64,000 bases of DNA from Pyrrhoderma lamaoense (taxonomy: Eukaryota; Basidiomycota; Agaricomycetes; Hymenochaetales; Hymenochaetaceae), in assembly GCA_002794735.1 (NCBI GenBank), contig NBAZ01000047.1, positions 1 through 64,000 on the forward strand, written 5' to 3'. The notes beneath the pieces were generated by a model. The model worked only from the letters and a program-made list of their open reading frames with translations. It searched no databases and had not been told where the DNA came from. This document shows positions 24,475-36,600 of this stretch, one piece after another. Positions within the stretch are counted from its first letter, which is position 1; each line of letters starts with the position of its first letter. Both the position numbers and the translations under genes were made by a program.

Positions 24475-24610
24475 GTCACTCTGTCAATCAGCTTTGACGC
24501 TTGGAGTTGTAACAGCGATAAGGTTCCCCCATCCCCTTTGTGCATAACCCTCTATCCCTTTACACTTCACAGTTGTACCCTCACACACAAAGAAAGCTAG
24601 TGTACGAGCT

Positions 24611-27600
24611 ATGTCAAAGTTTTACACCCTTCGAGGTTCGTTTCGAATACTTCAAATAGTCCTTACATGATTGACAATCTCCTTTAGTATCACGATCAGA
24701 CATAACTGTTCCCGGGAAATCAAAAGTACCAGAGCTATATGTTAAGATCTCGTACGGAGATGAGAGCTGTAGAACCAGCTCTGTCAGTAGATTACCGCCC
24801 GAGTGGAATGAGACTTTTCCAATGTACGCTACCCGGTCATCTGTTCATTTCGATTCTTGAAGCTAAAACTGTCATTTTGCGGTCAAGTGCTTGTACATGC
24901 TCGGACATTGAGAATAGGTTCACAATCAAGCTGATGAAGGAGAGTTTGATTGATACTAGTATTGGAAGTGTGGAGTGTTCATTGGAAGAAATACTAAGGG
25001 AGGACGGTGAAGGTAAGAGCAAATTAGTATTTCCTCTCACAAACATAAACTGAAGCAAAATAGATGTTCGCATCCCCCTACAATCAAAGTCAGGATCATA
25101 TGCTATGTTTCTAAGTCTTCAACCATCGGACAAAATGAAGAACGCAGAGATGACACTTATAAATCTTGCTCACGCCCTCCTCGACATCCATCCTTCTAGC
25201 CATGGTAATTTTGTGGAGAATGTCAATGCAATTTTCGATACGGCGAAGTGCGTAGCTGAAAGCAAGGCATGCCGGTCGTTAGTAGAAGTAGGTTATACCA
25301 TAACTGCTTTCGTTGAGTTCGGTGATGGTATAGCAAACGTGAGTATTTTCAAAGTTATCTACTGACTATATTCTAATGTTGATTGGAACATGCACAGGCG
25401 AGCCCATACCTGAAATTGGTATGGTGCATAACGACGGCGTTCATAAAAGTAAGTCCTTTAGTGGGTCGTATTAGAATGAGAAACTTAGTTCTTGCAGATC
25501 ATCGCTGAACAACCCAGAACTGACAAGCGAGTTAAGGATCTTGTGAAGAACCTGATGAATTTGTTCCTGATAATCAAGGAAACTTCCATTTTCGCAAACC
25601 CATCTGGATCCTTGCTTTCGATTTTGACCGAGCTCTTCGACTTCATTACACAATGCAGCACCCTTCTTAAAGACTATGCGCGGAGGAATTTTGTAGGTGA
25701 GTTAGGTACGAGTGTGACATGGATCGTAGGTTGATTGGATGATATTTCTAGTACGCGCTCTTTTGCAGAACAAGAAAGTCGCAATAGAAGACTTGGAGGG
25801 TACACTAACAAGTTTGAAGACTGATATGATATCGGCCTTTGAGAGGCAGGGTATCATTGAGGCACAAATTAGGGCACTTAAAATGGGTAAGCTTGGAACT
25901 TGAGGACCTAGTGATACGATGTTTATCTAGTTACTTACTTCAGAGTTGGAAAAGAAGCTGCAACCAAAGCATGAGAGTGGACGTGATCGTCAAAGATGTC
26001 TAGAAGGAACACGCATAGAGCTATTAAAAGAAGTAGAGGAGTGGGTACAATATACAAATGTTCCTAATGTTTTCTTCATTCTTGGACGTGCTGGAACAGG
26101 CAAGAGTACGATCGCTACGACGACTGCAGAAGTTTTTCAAAGGAAGGGTCAACTTGGCTCACATCTATACTTTATGAGGGACAAAAGCGACCCGGAGTTT
26201 ATCCTTCGTACTATTGCATTCGATTTAGCCAACCGAGGTCAAGCAACTGCCGAAGCCATCAAGGCACAGCTTGATGCAAATGATATAACCTCTGTTACAC
26301 CAGAAAGGGCCTTCGAGATCTTGCTATTCGACCCGCTTCATGCGATAACAGAGGAAGGGAAGAAAGAGGATAACATTCTCATAGTCCTCGATGCTCTGGA
26401 CGAGTGTGGAAACAGAGAGACACGGAAGCCATATGTCAGACTGATAAAGGAGAAACTGCAGACGCTACCCCCCAACTACCGCTTTCTTATCACTAGTCGA
26501 CCAGAGGAGGATATTGTTTCAGAATCGGAGCTCGAACAACTGATGACACGCCACATACATTTGGATCACGAGTCAAACAATGCCAAGGGGGACGTCCTAA
26601 AGTACATCCAAACTAAACTTGGGGACTTAAAAGCAAAAGGTAGAATAATAGTAGACCCTAGCTGGCCATGGGACGAAAGTATGGAGGCCTTGGGCGATGC
26701 CGCAGGTGGGCTGTTTATATGGGCGGCAACAGCTGTGCGACTCATCGAAAGCAAAAAACAAAATAAGGCTGGTGAACTGAAGCGACTGGTAAACCACAAA
26801 TCGTTATCGCTCGACCATTTGTACGCGACTGCACTTGAAAATTCTCTTGATTGGGATGATGGGACGAGAAGAGACTTCCCGAGAGTGTTTTCTCTGGTCC
26901 TGTTTGGCAAGGAGCAGTTAACAACAGCGTATATAGATACAATGATGGATCTCGATGATGGAACGACACAAAGCAATCTCGAATGTCTTCGTTCATTAGT
27001 CGCGTTTGGGCCTAACGAGCCAGTTCGCTTGTACCATACTTCACTATACGACTACCTGATTTCGGAAGGGGCGCGTGGAAAAGCATGGTTCATTGACGAG
27101 AGAAAGGAGAAGACACGCATTTCTCTGCGATGTTTCGAGTTGATGGAGGGACTTCGATTCAACATCTGTGGGCTGCAGACATCGTACAAGCTGAATAAAG
27201 ACGTGGATAATCTTGAGGATCGTGTAAAAGAGAATATATCTACCTCGCTATTATACGCCTGTCGCCATTGGGCTTCTCATCTGCGGGAGGTCCCTTATTC
27301 TGAGAATCTATGCAATCAGCTTGCATCTTTCGCACTTAACCGGTTACTGTATTGGGTCGAGGTCCTCAGCCTCACAGGCTCGTTACACTCTTTCCTTTTG
27401 CAATCGCTCGAGAATACCATTAACTGGATAGGGGTAAGTTATTATAGACTGAACCAGAAGCCGAACTAACATCTATACACTATAATACAGGATAAACACT
27501 CGCAACTGTCTGCATTTCTCCAAGATGCTCACGATCAGCTCCTCACATTCATAGAACCTATCTCCCAAAGTACCCCCCATTTGTACATGTCATTCCTCCC

Positions 27601-29716
27601 GTTATTGAGAGAGGATTCCATCGTCGCTGAACATTACGCTAAGCGAGCGCAATCACTGGCAAGGGTCGAGTATGTTGGAAACAAGCCCCAAATGGCATGT
27701 ACCAGGCGAATATATGCTGATAGGGATGTCTTTTCTATTTCATACTCCCCTGATGGTGAACGAATTGCATCGGCAACCGAAGCGGGGGTTATTGTATGGG
27801 ATGCAATAAGTGGCAGAACACTTCTCAACCCACTTGAGAGGTTTACAAATTGCGCCCCGGGTGTCGTGTACTCTGCGGATGGGAAGTATATTGCGTCCGG
27901 GTCTGAAAATAAGACAGTGAATATATGGAACGCATCTACTGGGGAGCGAGTCCTAGGCCCACTGACCGGCCATTCAAAGGCAGTTAATTCCGTCGCGTTT
28001 TCAGGAGACGGGAAGTTCATAGCATCGGGTTCTTATGATAAGACTATCAGGCTGTGGAGTGCCGAGAGTGGTGCACCAGTCGGATTACCGCTAAAAGGAC
28101 ATTCAAAAGCTGTGAGTTGTGTCGTGTTTTCGCCCAATGAACGCTATCTTGCGTCTGGATCGATGGATAAAACTATCATTGTCTGGGACGTACAAAGCAG
28201 AAAGGTGATCTCCGGCCCACTCAAAGGTCGCCCGGGCCAAGTCTTCTCCCTATCATTCTCTCCAGACAGCGAGCGAGTTGCATCGGGGTCCAGGGATGGC
28301 ACTATTCGTGTATGGGAAGTAACGACCGGCAGTGTCTTGCATACACTCCGTGGAGACGGCATGCGCTGTGTATTTTCAATCGAGTATTCTGATGACGGCA
28401 AACATATTTTGTCGGGATCTCGTGATGGGATAGTAAGACTGTGGAATGCGGAAGCCAGTGATGCTCCTCCAAAGAGATTTGAAGGCCACACTCAAGAAGT
28501 TTTTTCTGTCTCATTCGCACCTGACGGTAAGCACTTCGCCTCTGCGTCAAGTGATGGAACAATCAGAGTCTGGAACGTTGCAAAAGGTGTGACGCTGACT
28601 GGCTCAAAGTTGAACGGACAAAAAAGTGCAGCAATCAGTGCATTTGCGATTTCACCGAAAACAGGAAAGTTTCTTGTCTCCGGCCACGACGATCACACAG
28701 TGTGTGTGTGGAATACGGAGAGCGGAGATTTAATCAAGGGTCCTTTAGAAGGACATTCTGAGTGGGTTATGTCAGTTGCATTTTCATTCAATGAAATCCA
28801 CTTCGCTTCGGCATCAATAGACGGCACAGTACAAATATGGAATATGGTCGACGATAAATATATCACATGCGACGGCCACAATCACTATGTTCCCTCACTC
28901 GCTTTTTCACCTGATGATAAACATCTTGCCTCGGGCTCGCTTGACAAGTCAATCCGAGTATGGAGTGTCGAAAGTGGCCTACTTGCAGCAGAACCACTCA
29001 TTGGCCATACGAGCGGTGTCAACTCTATTCATTACTCTCCCGACGGAAAGAAGATTGCCTCTGGATCAGGCGATACAACTGTCCGTATTTGGAACGCTTC
29101 TAAAGGTGATCTACTTTCCACTTTTGAAGGTCATTCACATGTGGTCAACTCCGTCGCTTACTCCCACGACGGATTATATGTTGTCTCTGGATCTGATGAC
29201 AACACGATCCGAGTCTGGAACGCTGAAACCGGCCAAGCAGAGTATGGTCCACTTACGGGCCATGTGGACCGTGTTAAATCAGTATGCTTTTCTCCTGATG
29301 GAAGGTGGATAATCTCCGGTTCTACTGACAACACTATCTGCGTATGGAATGCGTCAACCGGCAACTTATTCTTCCAAGCTAGCAAAGCATCAATCATTAG
29401 ATCCATCGCCACCTTCCCTACGTCTGATAGTAATTATATTAGGTTCGCCTCAAGCTCCTCAGGTGCAACAATCCACGTTTGGTCTGTAGATGTCGAATCA
29501 GAGGAAAGGAAATGGTGTCTAGAAGATGATGGCTGGCTCACTGGGAGTAACGGCAACTTACACATGTGGATTCCCCCAGATCTTCATAAATCGATAGTAC
29601 ACGGTCCGTGCATTCGTACACTAAATGTACGTTTCTTAACGAGATTGCATCTTTCAATCAATCAAGGTGAACAATGGTCTGCTTGTTTTCCTTCATCTGA
29701 TGCACCTGTTTCGTAA
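24611..29716 (+). CDS. Gene E: C2-helical-NACHT-14xWD40 NLR-like receptor, intact
   Basis: Exons 24611-24635, 24688-24823, 24888-25012, 25064-25338, 25398-25448, 25498-25696, 25752-25886, 25944-27433 and 27491-29716 give 1,553 residues. It has the C2-like domain (ELYVKISYGDESCRTSS), helical region (EFTHE-type stretch DFITQCSTLLKDYARRNF), NACHT with GRAGTGKST, ILIVLDALDECG and RFLITSRPE, 14 WD40 repeats, and a tail with LHMWIPPDLHKS. The P-loop region uses GR rather than GH and the QRKGQLGSH form shared with F, K and M, which marks a subclade. Its first seven exons and exon 8 are almost identical to gene M. No disruptions. WD blades 1 and 2 are unusual (ATEAGVIVWDA, ENKTVNIWNA), which fits a distinct recognition surface. 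Confidence 0.93.
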
Positions 29717-30480
29717 TACGCCTCTCCAATCTTTCAAATGTATCTGCACCATCATCTATTCTTCATTATTTTTATTCAACCTATACTTTTGTGCTTGTGT
29801 CATTTGCATGTTATATAGTGTCAGAATAGCCCGAAATTTTGAAACCATAATATACTAGATATCGTCAGCTCTCTTTCTATTAGCCTCTTCAACGCATTCA
29901 TGCACAAGTATATGTAGGCCACGATACTACGTCGACTATAACTTTAATTAATCACACTCAAAATCACTTTTTTTATGCTTCTACTACCCCTTTTGTCATT
30001 CACTTCGTCTGCACTTGTGTATTCATACTTCTCAAGAATTCTCGAGTCTGAGTAGTCTAGATCTCGTTTCTCGACTAAAACGATATAGAGAGCTTGGATA
30101 AGATAATATAAACAGGCACAAATCACGGTCGCAGTAGTTCTATCACTTTCCTCACTTTCTCGCGTCTCAATCTACCACTTTTCGTGCTTTATTTTTTTGT
30201 CACTAAACTCGTCCACACTCTAAAAACTCGATAGCAACTTATTTCTCGATTTCTACGTTTCGCTATTGCTTCTTCAGGAGATTGTTATTCATTAATTTGT
30301 GTGCCTTGAATGATACGAGCTTTAAGAAAAAAATTACTTAATTCATTTGCACGCGGTATAGATGATGGTGAACGAAATCCAGAAGTGAAAACCTCAGAGT
30401 AATAAGACCCGAATTGTTGCCCTAAGATTGAACATCGATCACCCTACAGAAGAAAGAAGTCCTTAAATAGCCAATGTACC
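29717..30480. repeat. Spacer after gene E
   Basis: No gene. It is a diverged relative of the spacers after A, F and K ('taccccttttgtcattcact' near 29987). It ends where a methyltransferase relic begins. Confidence 0.55.
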
Positions 30481-31530
30481 GTGTTTTCAACGCCTCAGAT
30501 AGAATCTAAAGAAAATGGTAAAAGCATTCGCTTCAAATTACATTTATCACAAGCTCATACAAGCGGGGACACCCACAGAAAGTGTACAAATCCCAATGGT
30601 AGAGATCTATATTCTTTCAAGAGGCAACGAGGAGAAAGATAGGTTAGTTGACAGGTTATGAACACTTCACTGTATCACAAAACCATGAGCTTATCTTATC
30701 CTCTTAAGGCTCATAAAACAGCATGCGTATATCATAGACTCGGTTTCTGAAGGTCGTCTGGTCTATAGTAAAGATGTAGAGTTTAAGGAGGGATCAAAGA
30801 TACTAGACTGTGCGACCAGAGCTGGTTAGTATGCAGTAGTGCTAATGTTCATGCTTTCATTTACATGCCTTCATAGGATCATGGATTCTTGCATTATCGG
30901 AAGTGGTCAGCGATAAAGTTGAGCTTATCGGTGCAGATATCTCGTCCGCTATGTTTCCTTCCTCCTATCCGAGTAATGTTTATTTTGTTGAAGCATCAGT
31001 GACCAAGCTACCAGATGAGTAGACAAGCACGTTTGACTTTATCAACCTACGACTTCTCGTCGGAGCTCTCATTGAAAACCGATGGCAAGTAGCCATGTGC
31101 GAGCTCTACCGAGTTTGGTAACCAGGAGGCACCCTCCAACTCGTTAACCTTTGCTCCCATTACCCTTCTGGCGAGGGTCTACAAAAGACAGCAGAGATAA
31201 GGAATATGTCAAGAGCACTGTTCAGTACACTGGGCTATTGCCTGACTGTGGTAATTGACTTGCGCAATTTGCATTGGATGCTGGGCTCGTGGATGTGGAA
31301 AAGAGTATTAGAAATGCGCCGATCGGAAGAGTTGGGGCCGTATCGGTGAGGCAGGCTCGGGGAGTTTCAGGAGAGTATTTTGTGGATTTGCGACAGCTGT
31401 CATGGCTGAAGGCGGGTTGGGAGTGTACAGCTCAGAGGATGGGATACGCGAAGTGGTTGAAGCTGCCAGCAAAGAGTGGGAAGCACTGGCAGGCTATTCT
31501 TCGAGTATGCGATTGTAGTAGCTAGAGAGC
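30481..31530 (+). pseudogene. Dead SAM-dependent methyltransferase
   Basis: Translation gives a decayed class I methyltransferase of the fungal LaeA/UMTA-like type: IDSVSEGRLVYSKDVEF, ILDCATRAGSWILAL (motif I, glycine-rich in active enzymes), VELIGADISSAMFP, FVEASVTKLPDE, STFDFINLRLLVGAL and CELYRVW-PGGTLQLV. A probable intron lies at 30827-30877. Stops interrupt it at 31020-31022 (TAG where the family usually has W) and 31119-31121 (TAA before PGG), followed by frameshifts; the C-terminal frame (GLVDVEKSIRNAPIGRVG, then VYSSEDGIREVVEAASKEW) is split. The 83-codon open frame at 31274 is part of this relic. It is the only non-NLR gene in the window. Confidence 0.8.
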
Positions 31531-31830
31531 CTTTGTAACTCACTAATTGTATTTTATGACGGTTTTATGCTCACATATGCAACTATAACCAGTCTATTTT
31601 GAGATATAGTCAGCATACTACAATTATCACTCCTTGTTGTATTCACAATATATCTCGTTCTCTCAATATGTATCTGTTATCGACGAATTGTTCACTCACT
31701 AGGCCAATCCATCTGCACCATACATCCGTATATGAGAGCCTAATGACCATTTCCTATGCATGGAGAGGGCTTGGTGCTGGTAGTGACACAGAGAGAAAAG
31801 CCATTGCTGTTCGTTGTTGATCGAGGAGGA
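31531..31830. other. Spacer with nothing recognised
   Basis: AT-rich sequence between the methyltransferase relic and a family relic. No gene, repeat or signal is recognised. Confidence 0.4.
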
Positions 31831-32035
31831 GATGAGTCTCTCCGGTTTATCAAACACCTTCTCAATTCATGCCTGAAACTCACGCTCATGCAGGACAAAT
31901 ATCCACAAATAACTACCTGAACTTCTTCAGAATGATTAAAAGAGACCGCATACAAGCATGATGTCCCTTCCATTGATGAGAGAGAATCCAATTGCGGTTC
32001 AAGTGGAGTCACTCAGAGGTCAGTCTAAATCAAAA
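31831..32035 (+). pseudogene. Relic of exon 8/9 junction
   Basis: Matches the relic at 23418-23620: 'aacaccttctcaattcatgc' then a stretch reading MSLPLMRENPIAVQVESL, which decays from the exon 9 start (MSFLPLMREDSIVAEHYA). No frame connects it to anything. Confidence 0.55.
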
Positions 32036-32159
32036 TGAAAAAAGTACTTCTACCGGGAGTGACGCACGTGCGACTAGTACTTGGTTTATTACACTCAGTA
32101 GCACTCAAATTAAGGGAATTGCCGTATCATTAAGGTTTTGAGCTAAAAGTGGTGATATT

Positions 32160-33480
32160 ACGGTCACATGAGCACTCTCAGACTGGCCTAGTCTCCACGT
32201 ATCTGATCCTATCTGATTCAAATCACCACGCTCCTGGACTTTTCTATTTTTACTACCAACAGGTGATGTCCATTCAGCTCACCACGAGGCAAACTGATTG
32301 TTACACGACCCGACTCTCTTTTCCCTCAAGGCTCGACTCTCTGCCCTCCGCACCTTGAAATAGCAATTAGGCTGGAATAGATAATTTCGATAACATTGTT
32401 TTACACCTTAATTAGTTCTTTATCAGACAATTGAACCCCTCTTCCCCCCCTCTTAGCATCGGTGTTGGTTATAGCCACTCCCAGAGAATCATGAGTATCG
32501 GATCAACGTGTGAGAATCTCACTCGGAAATGAGAGCTGTAAAACAAGTTCTATGAAAAGACACCGGGTTCTTGTAAGTCAGATGTTCCGATTGATAACCA
32601 AAAATCTTCAAGCTTGTTACTTCTATAACTTCTAATGTGCGCTCAGTTAAGTGCAGGATCCTTCGAGGTTTGAGCTAGATCAACTTAGCGGGAATCACAT
32701 CTCAGTAAGATGTAAAACTTTCGGTATGATTAAAAGTTTCCCCTATATGTGTTCCTCACTAGGTGTATATACAATTGATACTTTGTAAGCTATGTGAAAA
32801 TGTGAATATACTTATTACTGAGTGTTAGAGAATTTAGGTTAGCGATGATACTCTCGACCATGTATGAGCTTTCAGTTCCATTCGATTTACTGATGTATTC
32901 CTTGTACGCTAGTAGCATGCCTTACATCTGTTAGCTAGCTTCGAGAAGCTTCATGCTTCCAAGTGTGTGGAGCAAGCCTAATGGAGCTTTCATTGTACAC
33001 CTATCTACTACCTAGGCCCTTTGTGAGCTGGTCTGGCCTTCGTTTGATTCAATTCGCCACTTCTATACACATGTACTTTCCATGCTTTTTCTATTCTTAC
33101 CATCAACCAGCGAAATTTTCAAGCATGCCTTGAGGCAGGTTTAATGTCATAAAGCCCATCATCAGCTGAGCCTTTCATGTGAGCTGAACTAGCCTCAGTA
33201 CGTATGGCTCTATTGTAACCAAATCACCGCATACATGTAGATGTACATTCTGTGTTGTCCTTAGGAGACTTCTGGCCGGTGATATGCACCAGGTGGTCTT
33301 GACATGCGTGTTCCTGCCTGACGCCTCGCGTGCATAGCTGATACTTCGCAAACTAATGTAGAAACAGAGAGTCTGTGTCTCGTTGAGCATTGGGAATTAG
33401 AGCTTATCGGACTGGCCTAACCTCCATATGTTTATTCAATCTATCCTAGTCCAGGTCACAGCTCTCTAACCCGTTCCTTA
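32160..33480 (+). repeat. Stack of decayed promoter modules and C2 relic before gene F
   Basis: Degenerate copies of the same upstream module recur at about 32180-32292, 33025-33136, 33185-33310 and 33408-33540; each has 'gactggcctagcc'-like and 'aaatcacc'-like parts, and most have a '(c/a)ggtgat' and 'gccttgaggca'-like part. A decayed C2 exon 2 ('gatgagagctgta'-like, 'gaaatgagagctgtaaaaca') lies at about 32490-32600. No working gene is found in this stretch. I read it as the 5' remains of several lost copies. Confidence 0.5.
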
Positions 33481-33489
33481 AAGTCCTTG

Positions 33490-33537
33490 AATACTTAATA
33501 TCAACTGGTGATCCTCACCGTGTTCCCCTTGAGGCAA
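33490..33537 (+). promoter_or_regulatory. Conserved upstream block of gene F
   Basis: The sequence 'atatcaactggtgatcctca' followed by 'cccttgaggcaag' and a TATA-like 'actatataacg' lies about 113 bp before the ATG at 33650. It matches the block ahead of I, K and M. Promoter role inferred. Confidence 0.5.
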
Positions 33538-33649
33538 GCACTATATAACGTATCTCAACCTCTTCCTTTCCTCAAGACAATCCTCAATCCTCTACCTTTC
33601 GTACTCCCAAGTCTTACCCTCTCACTCAAAGCAGATCAGATTAGGAGCT

Positions 33650-36600
33650 ATGTCAGAGTACTACTCCCTTCGAGGTTCGTTTTGAGTGCTTCATGTCGTT
33701 CTTAGTTAACTAACTATCTCCTATAGTATCACGATCCGACTTAACTATCCCGGAAAATCAAAACCCCGAAGCTATACGTTAAAGTCGCTGTTGGAGAAGA
33801 GAAGCATAGAACGAGATCTGTCGACCGGCTGCCACCTCAATGGAACGAGACCTTTCCGATGTACGCTAACTGACCATTAAAAATTGTCCATTGATTATAA
33901 TTGCTAAAAATGGCTTGTTGTGAACCAGTGCGTGTATAAGCTCGGACAAAGAGAATAGAATCACCATCAAGTTGAAGAAGAACGCTTTCCTATTTAATAG
34001 GAGTATAGGAAGTATCGAATGTCTCTTAAAGGATATACTTATAGAGAGCGGTGAAGGTAAGGGCAAAATATTATTATTCTCTCACAACCGACAAACGAGG
34101 CAAAGTAGACGCTTGCATTTCACTTCAATCAAAGTCCAGATCGTGTTCACTTTTCTTATGTCTTCAACCATCGGATGAAATGAAGAACGCCGTGATAACT
34201 CTCGTCAATCTCGCCCATGCCCTCTTTGACATTCAACCCTCTAACCATGACGACATTGCGAAGGATGTCGACAAAATATTTTCTACGGCAAGGGACGTAG
34301 CTAAAAGCAAGGAATGTCGATCGTTGGTGGAAGGAGGTTATATCATCAATTCTTTTGTTGAAGTCGGGAATAGCGTAGTAGAGGTAAGCTCTTTTGTTGT
34401 GGTTTTAGTCTTTGATTTTGTATGATTGAATCGTTTACAGGCATGCCCAGATATACATGTTAAATTAGCGTGGTCTATAACGTCAGGGCTTTTGAAAGTG
34501 GGTCCTGTGCAACATCATCTTATACTCTTATATACTCAGTTTTTCTAGATTATCGCTAATACAATTAAAACCGATAAAAGTATTAGGGAACTCTTCAACA
34601 GTCTCATAGGCCTATTTTTGGCCATTAAAGACACTTCTGTTTTCAACAATCCATCTGATTCTCTGCGCTTTACTATCACCAATATCCTTGAATTTATCAA
34701 CGAATGCAGTAAACTCATACAAGGATATGCAAGAGAACACTTCATCCGTAAGTTTATAGGAAGTATATGAATCTCTTGACCCGCTTTTTGATCAGTTTTA
34801 CCGTCAGATCGAATGTTCATGCTGGTGAGGAAAGCAGAAATAAACAATCTCGAAGTTACACTTGGAAACTTGAAGAGGGATTTCGAATCAGCATTCAATC
34901 GGCAGGGCAATATCGAAGCTCGAGCTGAAGCACGAGTAGAAATTAGTGAGAAACTCAAAGACAGTGAGTTAAGATTGTGTTTTAATTATTAGGTTAGCAT
35001 CTATTCCTTATGTGCGTGTACTGAACAAACCTTTCCTCATAGAACTCGATAAGAAGCTTCAACCGAAGCATGAAGGTAGAACTAATCGTCTTTCCTGTCT
35101 AGAAGGCACGCGTGTCGAGGTCTTGAAAGAAATAGAGGATTGGGTAAAAGATACGAATGCACCCAATGTTTTCTTCATCCTTGGCCGTGCTGGGACAGGC
35201 AAGAGCACTATCGCTACCACAATTGCAGAAAATTACCAAAGGAAGGGCCAACTCGGTTCTCATCAGTACTTTCTGAGAGACAAAAGCGATCCTGCATATA
35301 TCTTCCGTACTATCGCATACGATCTAGCCCTCCGATGCCAAAGAACTGCCAATGCTATCGATGTTCAGCTTGATGCAAATGATATAACCACTGCTACACC
35401 AGAAAGGGCCTTCGAGATCTTGCTTTCTGACCCTCTTCAAGAGATTATAAAGGAAGGAAAGGGAAAGGATGAAATTCTCATCGTTCTCGATGCTCTAGAC
35501 GAATGTGGGAATAATGAGTCGCGGGGGCCGTATATCAGGTTAATCAAGGAGAAACTACAGACGCTACCTTCCAACTACCGCTTTCTTGTCACTAGTCGAC
35601 CAGAGGAAGATATCGCTTCACCTGAGGAGCTCAAACGACTACAACTGCGCCACATGAATCTAGATCACGAGTCAGAAGACGCCAAGAGCGATGTCCTAAA
35701 ATACATAAAGGTTGAGCTGGGGAAGTTGAAGGACGATCGTAGGATCATGGAAACTAAGCGGCCTTGGGACGAGAGTATGAGAATATTGGGTAGTGCCGCG
35801 GATGGACTCTTTATATGGGCGGCAACGGCTGTGCGACTCGTTGAAAGTAAGAAAGGAAATAAGACAGCTGTACTAGAGCGGTTAGTAAGCATGAAATCGC
35901 TATCACTCGACGATTTATATGCAACCGTACTCAAAGACTCTCTTGACTGGGATGCAAATACGAGAACCGATTTCCTGAAGATCTTTTCACTGATCTTGTT
36001 CGGTAAGGAGCAGCTACCGATCAAGACTGTCGATGAGATGCTGAATTGCGGCCAGGCAACGACACAGAGCATTCTCGATTCACTACGCTCGATAGTAGTA
36101 TCTGATTCCGGCCAGCCTATCCGTTTATATCACACCTCCTTGTACGACTACCTAGTCTCGAAAGAAACACGTGATAAGGAGTGGTTTATTGACGAAGGAA
36201 AAGAAAAGGCCCATATCTCTCTGCGATGCTTCGAGCTGATGGAAAAGCTTCGATTCAACGTCTGTGAGCTGCAAACATCATACAATCTGAATAAGGACGT
36301 ACCTGGACTTGAGGATCGCGTAAAAAAGAATATCTCTGCCTCTTTACTATATGCCTGTCGCCATTGGGCTTCTCATCTGCGGGAGGCCCCATATTCGGAA
36401 GAACTGTGCAAACAGCTCGAATCATTTGCGTTCAACCGGTTGCTATATTGGATCGAGGTCCTCAGCCTCACAGGCTCGATATACGATTTCCTTTCACAAT
36501 CGCTCGAGAGTGCCATTACCTGGATAGGGGTAAGTATTGTTAAATTAAATCATGGATCGTGCTAATATCTATATAGAACAAGCACGCACAACTATCTTCA

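Noticed and set aside
31274..31525. 83-codon frame as a small gene
   Set aside because: It is the C-terminal part of the methyltransferase relic followed by an out-of-frame stretch.
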